NCBI GenBank assembly: GCA_003156795.1
Contig: PMHU01000090.1
Location: 4,945 to 14,636 of the forward strand
Direction of reading: 5' to 3'
Length of the DNA stretch: 9,692 nucleotides
DNA from: Acidimicrobiaceae bacterium
GTDB taxonomy: Bacteria; Actinomycetota; Acidimicrobiia; Acidimicrobiales; Palsa-688
The notes under the pieces were generated by a model. The model did no database searches. It saw nothing but the letters and a program-made list of their open reading frames with translations, and was not told the origin of the DNA. The position numbers were made by a program, and so were the translations under genes. Positions 1-6,365 of this stretch are shown piece after piece; position 1 is the first letter of the stretch, and each line of letters begins with the position of its first letter.

Positions 1-1
1 G

Positions 2-79
2 TGGGGGCTGGGCGCCAGGTTCGTAGCGGGTCTTAGAGCCCGAGCCGAAACTGCCGCTTGCGCGGCTCCGACTCGTTAA
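2..79 (+). CDS. Possible 3' end of an upstream gene (partial)
   Basis: Frame 2 is open from the left edge to a TAA at 77-79, giving about 25 residues rich in Ala, Arg and Gly that end in APTR. The other two + frames close earlier, at 24-26 and 34-36. A hairpin follows 12 bases after the stop, as would fit the end of a transcription unit. The segment is too short to recognise a family and its third-position GC is only moderate, so it could equally be non-coding. Confidence 0.22.
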   Translation, partial: WGLGARFVAGLRARAETAACAAPTR

Positions 80-91
80 TCCCATGCGATA

Positions 92-110
92 CTGAAGGTT
101 CGGCCTTCAG
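92..110 (+). terminator. Hairpin with TTCGG loop, possible terminator
   Basis: CTGAAGG (92-98) and CCTTCAG (104-110) form a perfect 7 bp stem around a TTCGG loop. It lies 12 bases after the TAA at 77-79 and well upstream of the first complete gene. No T-tract follows, so it would be a terminator of the U-less kind or a structure in a 5' leader. The pairing is seen directly; the function is inferred. No convincing -35/-10 promoter pair was found between 80 and 228. Confidence 0.3.
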
Positions 111-217
111 CCAGCCGAGTGGTTTCGGCGAGGGATGTTAGGTATCAAAAGGACGAATTCGGTCTCATCTATGGGTGAAATCCTGTCCTGTGTCTGAGCA
201 TTGTCCAAGTAGCCCCC

Positions 218-223
218 AGGAGG
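218..223 (+). promoter_or_regulatory. Shine-Dalgarno site that sets a TTG start
   Basis: A perfect AGGAGG lies 5 bases before an in-frame TTG at 229. The upstream in-frame GTG codons at 175 and 190 have no comparable site nearby: the nearest purine stretch, AAAAGGA at 147-153, is about 21 bases before 175. The ATG at 224 directly after the site is out of frame with the glycosyltransferase. The site therefore favours the 229 start. Confidence 0.65.
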
Positions 224-228
224 ATGGC

Positions 229-1173
229 TTGTCAACGGGCCTCGTCGAACAAGAAGACAGCACCATCGACTCGCCCCGTATCTCCGTGGTGATCTGCACT
301 CGAAACCGCGCCGACAAGATCGGCGCCGCGGTTGAGTCGGTGCTCGCCAACGATCACCCCTCATTCGACCTCACCATCATCGATCAGAGCGACACCGAGG
401 CAACGAAAAAGGAGATCGACACCGTCGCCGCCGGAGATCCGCGGGTGTTCTACCACCACGTGGACGAGCCGGGGCTGTCGCGTGCCTACAACTCGGGGAT
501 CCGGGATTCCGCCGGATCGCTCATCGCGTTCACCGATGACGATTGCATCGCACCGAAGGATTGGCTCGAGCGTGTCGAGGCCGCCTTCGACGGCGATCCC
601 GACGCCGACCTCCTCTATGGACCGGTCGTGGCCAAGCCGACGATCGCGAGCGAGGGAGCCGTCACGCCGACACTCGAGATCCCCCGTGCTGAGAGGTTGA
701 GTCGCCGAAACGGGTTTCGGGTCATCGGGATGGGGGCCAACTTCGCGGCTCGGCGCCGGCTCTTCGGCGTGGTGGGTGGCTTCGACGAGATACTCGGCGG
801 TGGCGGCCCTCTCCGTTCGTCACAAGACTTTGACCTGGCATACCGTACCTACCGAGCCGGATCCGTGATCATTCTTCGTCCCGAAGTGGTCATGGTGCAC
901 GACGGGTTGCGAGAGGCCGAGGACTGGCCAGCTGTCCTCCGAAACTACGGCATCGGCGACGGCGCGTTCTACTCGAAGCACGTGCGGTGTGGGGACATGT
1001 ACGCCCTCTTTCTGCTGATCCGCCAGATTTATCGCCACGCCTCTCGTCACCTCGTCAAGACCGTGCTCAGACGCCGCGGTCCGACCGACTACCTGTCCGG
1101 GATATTCATCGGCGTGCGCGACGGATTCAAGTTTCGGATCGACCGTCGGCACAAGTGCTATCGGGCGCCTTGA
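229..1173 (+). CDS. Family 2 glycosyltransferase
   Basis: A cytoplasmic GT-A fold sugar transferase, probably adding one sugar to a lipid-linked repeat unit; donor and acceptor cannot be read from the sequence. The 314-residue protein opens its catalytic domain with ISVVICTRNR near residue 18, the usual first strand of GT2 enzymes. TDDDC at about 102-106 supplies the DXD metal and nucleotide-sugar site. MGANFAARR near 168-176 and SQDFDLAYR at about 198-206 match the acceptor-side region and the ED(x)DL..R catalytic-base motif, with Gln in place of the more usual Glu before the Asp. No membrane segment is evident. The TTG start was chosen for its perfect AGGAGG; the frame is open back to a GTG at 175, which would add 18 residues unlike the family. 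The next gene begins 22 bases after the stop, suggesting one operon. The family is clear; the specific product is unknown. Confidence 0.9.
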   Translation: MSTGLVEQEDSTIDSPRISVVICTRNRADKIGAAVESVLANDHPSFDLTIIDQSDTEATKKEIDTVAAGDPRVFYHHVDEPGLSRAYNSGIRDSAGSLIAFTDDDCIAPKDWLERVEAAFDGDPDADLLYGPVVAKPTIASEGAVTPTLEIPRAERLSRRNGFRVIGMGANFAARRRLFGVVGGFDEILGGGGPLRSSQDFDLAYRTYRAGSVIILRPEVVMVHDGLREAEDWPAVLRNYGIGDGAFYSKHVRCGDMYALFLLIRQIYRHASRHLVKTVLRRRGPTDYLSGIFIGVRDGFKFRIDRRHKCYRAP

Positions 1174-1195
1174 GCCAGCTGATCGGAGCGCAGAC

Positions 1196-2575
1196 GTGAG
1201 TGCGCGGATCGTGATCCTCGGTGCCGGGCCCACCGGACTCGGCGCCGCCCATCGACTGGGGGAGGTGGGTTTCACCGACTGGGACATCTACGAGCGCGAC
1301 AACCGCGTCGGAGGGCTGGCCGCGAGCCTCACGGACGACCACGGGTTCATCTGGGATCAGGGTGGGCACGTCATGTTCAGCCACTACGGCTATTTCGACG
1401 ACCTAGTCGAAAAGATGCTGCGAGATGACTACGACGAGCACATGCGAGAGGCCTGGATCTGGATTCGTGACCGGTTCGTGCCGTATCCATTCCAAAACAA
1501 CATCCACCGGCTGCCGAGGGACGCCTTCCTGGATTGCGTCACGGGCATAATCGACGCCCAGCACAAGTCACTTCCGAAGCGGAACTTCGCGGAGTGGATA
1601 ACGGCGATATTTGGCGAGGGAATCGCCAGGGAGTTCATGTCCCCGTACAACTTCAAGGTATGGGCCCACCCGCTCGAGATGCTAGGCACACACTGGCAGG
1701 GCGACCGCGTGCCCACCGTCGATGTGCGAAGAATCCTGGAAAACCTCGTCGACGATCGCGATGATGTCAGCTGGGGACCCAACAACCGGTTCAAGTTCCC
1801 GCTTCTCGGCACTGGCATGCTCTACGAACGGATCGCCGCGTCGCTGGCCAAGCCCATTCACATGCAACACGAAGTGGTGGGTATCGACGCCCGGGCCAAG
1901 AGGGTCGCCTTCGCCGATGGAAGCGGTACGTCCTTCGACCACCTGGTGACGACGATGCCACTCAAGGAGCTCGTACGTTGTATCGACGGCTGCCCCTCCT
2001 CGATCCGCGAGGCGGCGGGAGCGCTGTCACATACTGAGGGACTGTTCGTCGGGGTTGGGGTCGCCGAGGCATGTCCGAGTAGCAAGTGCTGGATGTACTT
2101 TCCCGAATCGAACTCGCCGTTCTACCGCGTTACCTACCTTTCCAACTACTCGCCTCGGGTCACGCCGGGCCCCGGCCACTTCTCGCTCCTGGCCGAAGTC
2201 TCATCCTCGCCATACAAGCCGGAGGACCCGGCAGACGTCGTGGAGCGGACCATTCAGGGACTCGTAGCCAGTCAACTGCTGACACCCGAGCAGGCAGCAT
2301 CGAAGATCGTCAGCCGCCAGCTGATGCGAGTCCCATATTCGTACCCGGTACCGACCCTCGATCGCGACGCCGCCCTCAACGTTATACAGCCGTGGTTGAT
2401 GGAGCGCAATATCTACTCCCGCGGACGCTTCGGCGCTTGGCGTTACGAGATCGGTAACACCGACCACTCGGTAATGATGGGGGTCGAAGTCGCCGACTAT
2501 CTGATCTCGGGTGAAACGGAGACGACATGGGCTCTACTTCCAGGCGAGGAAGCCCGCGCCCGAATCGCTGGCTGA
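1196..2575 (+). CDS. FAD-dependent oxidoreductase, UDP-galactopyranose mutase-like
   Basis: A 459-residue flavoprotein of the NAD(P)-binding Rossmann/amine-oxidase type. The N-terminus carries the dinucleotide-binding GAGPTG (about 9-14), an acidic residue at the end of the second strand (YERDNRVGG, 32-40) and the GG(H) region at 56-58. The C-terminus carries GRFGAW (410-415) and IGNTDHSVMMG (419-429), the second FAD contact typical of UDP-galactopyranose mutases and protoporphyrinogen-oxidase-like proteins. YPFQNNIH (97-104) and FAEWITAIFG followed by YNFKVWA (131-157) resemble the substrate-domain layout of Glf. Databases often label such proteins protoporphyrinogen oxidase, but a place between two glycosyltransferases argues for a role on a nucleotide sugar, such as ring contraction or another flavin-dependent rearrangement. 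The GTG start has GGAG (1185-1188) 7 bases upstream. True mutase activity is not established. Confidence 0.85.
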   Translation: MSARIVILGAGPTGLGAAHRLGEVGFTDWDIYERDNRVGGLAASLTDDHGFIWDQGGHVMFSHYGYFDDLVEKMLRDDYDEHMREAWIWIRDRFVPYPFQNNIHRLPRDAFLDCVTGIIDAQHKSLPKRNFAEWITAIFGEGIAREFMSPYNFKVWAHPLEMLGTHWQGDRVPTVDVRRILENLVDDRDDVSWGPNNRFKFPLLGTGMLYERIAASLAKPIHMQHEVVGIDARAKRVAFADGSGTSFDHLVTTMPLKELVRCIDGCPSSIREAAGALSHTEGLFVGVGVAEACPSSKCWMYFPESNSPFYRVTYLSNYSPRVTPGPGHFSLLAEVSSSPYKPEDPADVVERTIQGLVASQLLTPEQAASKIVSRQLMRVPYSYPVPTLDRDAALNVIQPWLMERNIYSRGRFGAWRYEIGNTDHSVMMGVEVADYLISGETETTWALLPGEEARARIAG

Positions 2576-2690
2576 TCGCTCCAGATTCTGGGCGGCGGAG
2601 CTCTCGCGTGGCGGTGATCACGGCCAGGTATCGCGCCAATTGGGCAAACGCTGCCGTCGGCACCCTTTGACCAGGTCGCTTGTCCCGCAA

Positions 2691-3671
2691 GTGAGCATTG
2701 TCATGCCCACGTATAACCGCCTGGCGACACTGCAACGAGCCGTCGCCGCCCTCGATCCGCAGACTGTCGACTCCTCCCGCTTCGAGCTCGTCGTCGTCTC
2801 CGACGGCTCTACCGACGGCACCCTCGAGTTTCTCGAGCAGGCGTCCCCCGCTTTCCATTTGCTAATCGGGCGCCAGGAGAACTCGGGTCCCGCCGCAGCG
2901 CGGAATCACGGTGTTCGGCTGGCCAGAGGAGACCTGATCCTGTTTCTCGACGACGACGTGGTCGCGGCCCCGGACCTGATCGAGCAGCATCTTTGCGCCA
3001 GACCCGAAAGCGACGACCGGATCGTCGTAATAGGACCCATGCTCACACCGCCGGACCATAGGCCGAACCCGTTCATCCGTTGGGAACAGTCAATGCTCTA
3101 CAAACAGTACGACGCCATGAAGCGCGGAGATTGGGCCCCGACGTATCGGCAGTTCTACACGGGCAACGCATCTGTGGGGCGTCGCTTCATCATGTCCCTC
3201 GGTGGATTCGACGAGAGGTTCCGCAGAGGCGAAGACGTCGAGCTCGCCTACCGGCTGCACGAGGAGGGGGCAAGATTCGTGTTCAACGATTCTGCCGTTG
3301 GCCACCACTACGCGGAGCGCTCCTTCGAGTCATGGCTGCGAAACGCACGGGAGTACGGACGCAACGACGTCGTCTTCGACCGTGAGAGGCGTCAGAGCGG
3401 CCGCCTAGAGCAGGTCCGCGTCGAATACGCGGGGCGTAACCCGCTGGTGCGAGGGCTCACCCGTGCCTGCCTCGGCCGCAAGACCCTGGAATCTTCCCTT
3501 CGACACGCGGCGAAGAGCATTATCTATGGGGCCGATCGGCTGGGATTGGAGGCGATCACGCAAAGTGCATTGAGCGGCCTGTACAACACCACGTACTACT
3601 GCGGGATGGCGGACGAACTAGGCGGATCGGAAGCGTTTTGGGAAACGATCCGAGGAGGTCGGTCCGATTGA
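2691..3671 (+). CDS. Family 2 glycosyltransferase (second copy)
   Basis: A GT-A fold transferase of 326 residues from the chosen start. Motifs in order are VSIVMPTYNR (1-10), SDGSTDGT (37-44, nucleotide binding), FLDDDV (85-90, DXD metal site), GNASVGRR followed by GGFDERF, and GEDVELAYR (180-188, catalytic base). GHHYAERS around 204-211 is the downstream histidine region common in this family. It differs enough from the first GT2 gene to imply a different linkage. The start is uncertain: GTG at 2691 begins exactly at the conserved core but has only a weak AGG 15 bases upstream. TTG at 2640 (17 more residues) has AGG about 11 bases upstream. The frame is open back to a GTG at 2511, but that would overlap the flavoenzyme gene by 65 bases. 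The last codons contain the ribosome binding site of the next gene. Confidence 0.88.
   Translation: MSIVMPTYNRLATLQRAVAALDPQTVDSSRFELVVVSDGSTDGTLEFLEQASPAFHLLIGRQENSGPAAARNHGVRLARGDLILFLDDDVVAAPDLIEQHLCARPESDDRIVVIGPMLTPPDHRPNPFIRWEQSMLYKQYDAMKRGDWAPTYRQFYTGNASVGRRFIMSLGGFDERFRRGEDVELAYRLHEEGARFVFNDSAVGHHYAERSFESWLRNAREYGRNDVVFDRERRQSGRLEQVRVEYAGRNPLVRGLTRACLGRKTLESSLRHAAKSIIYGADRLGLEAITQSALSGLYNTTYYCGMADELGGSEAFWETIRGGRSD
3653..3659 (+). promoter_or_regulatory. Shine-Dalgarno site inside the preceding gene
   Basis: AGGAGGT lies 8 bases before a TTG at 3668 whose last two bases form part of the TGA stop (3669-3671) of the preceding glycosyltransferase. The TTGA overlap with an internal ribosome binding site is a classic arrangement for translational coupling. 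The further upstream in-frame TTG at 3638 lacks such a site and would place charged residues before an otherwise clean signal peptide. Confidence 0.75.
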
Positions 3672-5083
3672 TCGCTGCGGCGCTCTCACGACTGGGTCGG
3701 TTGGGCGCCCTTGTTGCGTTGGGCGGCGTCTCTCTTGCCGCTTGCACTCACTCACCCCTGACAGTGCAGCACGCCATAGTTCCTGGTGGCATCGTGGGCC
3801 CCTTGCCGGCGGGTTTACCGACCCATCTGGCGATCGGCTTGGCGGCCGGCTTCGGCCAGAACGGCCTCGGCGGTTGGGTTCCCGAATCGAAGATTCCGTT
3901 CGACTACACCTACCAGTACTTGGCGGGAGGTGTCGACAATCCCGGCCAGGGATGGCAGACCTGGATGCCTCACGCCACTTTCCCGACCGAATATGCCACG
4001 GTGGCGACGAGCGAAGGCCACATTCCGGTCCTCGACTATTACATGCTGCTGCAGAGCGGCGGTCCCTGCGCCAATTGCGAGGAGGACCAGAAGGACCTCG
4101 ATCACCTCAACGATCCGTCCCTGATGGCCGCTTACTACGAGGACTTCGAAACCTTGATGAAGCGGTTGGGATCCCGCACCTGGGGCGGCGTGAAGGGATT
4201 CGGGGGAACGGTCATCGTTCACGTCGAGCCAGATCTGTCTGCGCACGCGGAAGAAGCAGTGCTCGATCCCTCGAGGTGGTGCTTCGGCCTCTGCGATGGA
4301 CAGGGCAACAATCCGGCTCTCCTGCATGCCTCCGTCGCCAGCTCGGGCCTGCCTGCCCTCGCCGGATTGCCGAACAACTACGTCGGATTCAATTTGGCTT
4401 TGTTGCAGATACGGGATCTGTTCGCTCCGAACGTTCTCATGGCCTACCACCTGAGCAACTGGTCCACCGGGACCGACATCGCCAGTAACACCGATAGGAG
4501 TATCGACACCACTCGAATTGGATCCGAGGCCGGCCGCTTTGCTGCCGAAGCGGGGGTCGCGACCATCCGCCCGGGGGTGTCAACCTACGATCTGGTCTTC
4601 AACGACGTCTCGGACCGGGACTCAGAGGTATCGGGAATCTGGTGGGACGTGACGAATCGCAGGGACCCGAATTTCGCCCGCTGGGAGACCTTCCTGGGAA
4701 GCGCGGAGTCGCAGTTCAAGCGTCCAGTGTTCGTGTGGCAGGTCCCCTTGGGCAACCAGTGGTTCCGAACGGAGAACGGAAGTACGGGACACACCCGTGA
4801 CAACAGAATCGAGTACTTCTTCTCGCACCAGGCGGAGCTGGTCCATGCGGGCGTAGCAGCGGTGCTGTTCGGCAACGGCATCTCCAACAGTACGAGCAAC
4901 TACCCGCTCGTCGATGATGCGCCTTTCAATCCCCAATCGGTTTGCTCGACGGAGGACGGGGTCACGGCGTGTAGCACCCACCTGGCGGTTTGGTCAGACG
5001 ACGACGGCGGATACTTGAGAACACAGGCCGCTCTGTACTACCGACACCCGCTCCCTCTGGTCTGGGCGCCGAACGGAGCCTGA
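3668..5083 (+). CDS. Lipoprotein resembling a glycoside hydrolase, family not recognised
   Basis: A 471-residue exported protein. The N-terminus has a short basic region, a hydrophobic stretch (GALVALGGVSLA) and a lipobox LAAC with the lipidated Cys at about 26, so it should be anchored on the outer face of the membrane. The body reads like a (beta/alpha)8 barrel, with hydrophobic strands ending in polar or acidic residues: PVLDYYMLLQ, TVIVHVEPDL (about 181-190), VLMAYHLSNW, LVFNDVSDRD, PVFVWQVPLGN and VAAVLFGNG. Glu187 in HVEPDL sits where retaining glycosidases of clan A carry the acid/base Glu (compare NEP in GH5). Six Cys beyond the lipobox fall in close pairs (134/137, 205/209, 426/435), suggesting disulfides. 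I cannot assign a CAZy family. It is coupled to a glycosyltransferase and convergent with a GH5 gene, pointing to glycan trimming or binding. It could instead be a non-catalytic glycan-binding lipoprotein. Confidence 0.72.
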   Translation: MIAAALSRLGRLGALVALGGVSLAACTHSPLTVQHAIVPGGIVGPLPAGLPTHLAIGLAAGFGQNGLGGWVPESKIPFDYTYQYLAGGVDNPGQGWQTWMPHATFPTEYATVATSEGHIPVLDYYMLLQSGGPCANCEEDQKDLDHLNDPSLMAAYYEDFETLMKRLGSRTWGGVKGFGGTVIVHVEPDLSAHAEEAVLDPSRWCFGLCDGQGNNPALLHASVASSGLPALAGLPNNYVGFNLALLQIRDLFAPNVLMAYHLSNWSTGTDIASNTDRSIDTTRIGSEAGRFAAEAGVATIRPGVSTYDLVFNDVSDRDSEVSGIWWDVTNRRDPNFARWETFLGSAESQFKRPVFVWQVPLGNQWFRTENGSTGHTRDNRIEYFFSHQAELVHAGVAAVLFGNGISNSTSNYPLVDDAPFNPQSVCSTEDGVTACSTHLAVWSDDDGGYLRTQAALYYRHPLPLVWAPNGA

Positions 5084-5098
5084 GGGCGGTGGATCCGA

Positions 5099-6280
5099 TC
5101 ATGGAGGTCCGCTGGTCTGCTCGTACAGAGCCTCCAAGTGCTTCATATATGCGACCCCGTGGCCTGCACACGGAGAACCGTTGTAGTCGCTGATAAGCGA
5201 TTCGTCGCTTTCGCACGTGCAAGCAGTAGCCACAGTGCGATCGCCTGCAGGTGACGAGCTGGTTTCACACCCTCCCTGCCAAACGTCCCAAGTCCAGGCC
5301 AGGTAGCTCACGCCAGCGGAGTCCGCCCAGTTCGCGTAGGTCTTGGTGTACGACGCGGTCACACCGAACTCGTCTGTGATGAGGGGGACCTTTCCAATGT
5401 CGGTCAGGTTCGCGTTCCAACAGGTGCTCGTGGTACAGCCCCCGAAAGTGTAGTTGTGGAAGCTGGCCGTCAACTGTCCAAGGGGATCGCTCGGGGCGTA
5501 GGCGCTCCAGTCATCGAGAACACTCGCGTATCCAATTCCTCCGAGCATGATGACGTTGGTCGCGCCGGTCTGCCGGACCGTGTTCACCAACTCCTGCATG
5601 CCGGCGACCGTATAGCTCTCATCGGTACACGTCCCCCCGGCGTTGCCCATTTCCCAGCACTCCCATGCTTGGGGGGTGTCGCTATTGTCTTCCGGATCCG
5701 GCTCGTTGTATAGGTCGAACAGAGCAGCTGGGTCGCTCTTGAACGCGGTCGCCACGCTCGTCCAAAAGGCCGGACTGTGGTCTTCGTCCGGCATCGGCTG
5801 CTCACCCGTCGCCAGGGTGGTACCCGGGTCCACTACTGCCAGGTCCAAGATGGCATACAGGCCGTGCTTGTTTAGGATCTTGACGTACTTCTCGATTGCC
5901 GTCTGATAGTTGGCGCCGCCGTACTGCGCGTCGACACCATTGATCCCGAGCCAGCAATCCTCGTTCATCGGGATCCGTACCGCGTTGGCGTGCCAGGACG
6001 CGATCGCTTCCACCGACGAGGCATCCGAAGGTCCATCGAAGATCCCCCATCCTTGGACGCACGCGTACTCGGTGCCATCCCGGTTGACCCCTCGCAGTTG
6101 TACCGTCTGGCCGGATCCGTTGACCAAACGGTGTCCGTGCACGCTGATCGAAAGTACCGGCGTGGACTTCGGAACGGCGGCGGCGATCCCGGGCCACGTC
6201 GCTGCGACCGTCGTCAATATGGCCAAGCCTATGACGTATTTGGCGACCCGGTTCGCCCGAAATGAGCGCTTTGTACTCAA
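5099..6280 (-). CDS. Secreted GH5 family glycoside hydrolase (cellulase-like)
   Basis: A retaining beta-glycosidase of 393 residues, exported by Sec. The signal peptide has a basic N-region (KRSFRANRVAK), a hydrophobic core and a likely signal peptidase I site after Ala35 (IAAA|VP). No lipobox or C-terminal anchor is seen, so it is probably released. GH5 hallmarks are LRGVNRDG (62-69), AVRIPMNEDCW (100-110, the conserved Arg), LFDLYNEPD (187-195, acid/base Glu193), SFHNY (273-277, His) and PLITDEFG (299-306, nucleophile Glu304), with an aromatic YLAWTWD strand at 326-332. Extra Cys in the last third (CTCES and neighbours) suggest disulfides. The TTG start has a perfect AGGAGG. It follows the flippase gene on the same strand by 85 bases and ends 15 bases from the convergent lipoprotein gene. 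The substrate is probably a beta-linked glucan or mannan, perhaps the polymer this cluster makes. Confidence 0.9.
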   Translation of the reverse strand: MSTKRSFRANRVAKYVIGLAILTTVAATWPGIAAAVPKSTPVLSISVHGHRLVNGSGQTVQLRGVNRDGTEYACVQGWGIFDGPSDASSVEAIASWHANAVRIPMNEDCWLGINGVDAQYGGANYQTAIEKYVKILNKHGLYAILDLAVVDPGTTLATGEQPMPDEDHSPAFWTSVATAFKSDPAALFDLYNEPDPEDNSDTPQAWECWEMGNAGGTCTDESYTVAGMQELVNTVRQTGATNVIMLGGIGYASVLDDWSAYAPSDPLGQLTASFHNYTFGGCTTSTCWNANLTDIGKVPLITDEFGVTASYTKTYANWADSAGVSYLAWTWDVWQGGCETSSSPAGDRTVATACTCESDESLISDYNGSPCAGHGVAYMKHLEALYEQTSGPP

Positions 6281-6287
6281 CTCTTAG

Positions 6288-6293
6288 CCTCCT
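6288..6293 (-). promoter_or_regulatory. Shine-Dalgarno site for the GH5 TTG start
   Basis: Read on the - strand, AGGAGG is followed by 7 bases and then TTG at 6280-6278. No ATG or GTG precedes the signal peptide in this frame at a sensible distance, so the site supports a TTG start. The 85 bases between the flippase stop and this start show no clear terminator or promoter. Confidence 0.7.
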
Positions 6294-6365
6294 GATCGGA
6301 ATCTCCCTATACGAGTGGTTCAGGGCCTTTGAGATACGCGAGGTGGCGCCGATCGACCGGGGGGC

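Noticed and set aside
175..228. Extended N-terminus of the first GT2 from GTG 175
   Set aside because: No ribosome binding site at a workable distance, and the added 18 residues do not look like the family. AGGAGG before TTG 229 is far stronger, though the longer form is not excluded.
820..1287. - strand open frame spanning the first GT2/flavoenzyme junction
   Set aside because: It covers the conserved ends of two well-supported + strand genes and shows no domain of its own.
3815..4450. - strand open frame opposite the lipoprotein gene
   Set aside because: No recognisable motif; the + strand frame has a signal peptide, lipobox and ordered strands through the same region.
5084..5098. Possible bidirectional terminator between the convergent lipoprotein and GH5 genes
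   Set aside because: The 15-base gap is too short and shows no inverted repeat or T-run.
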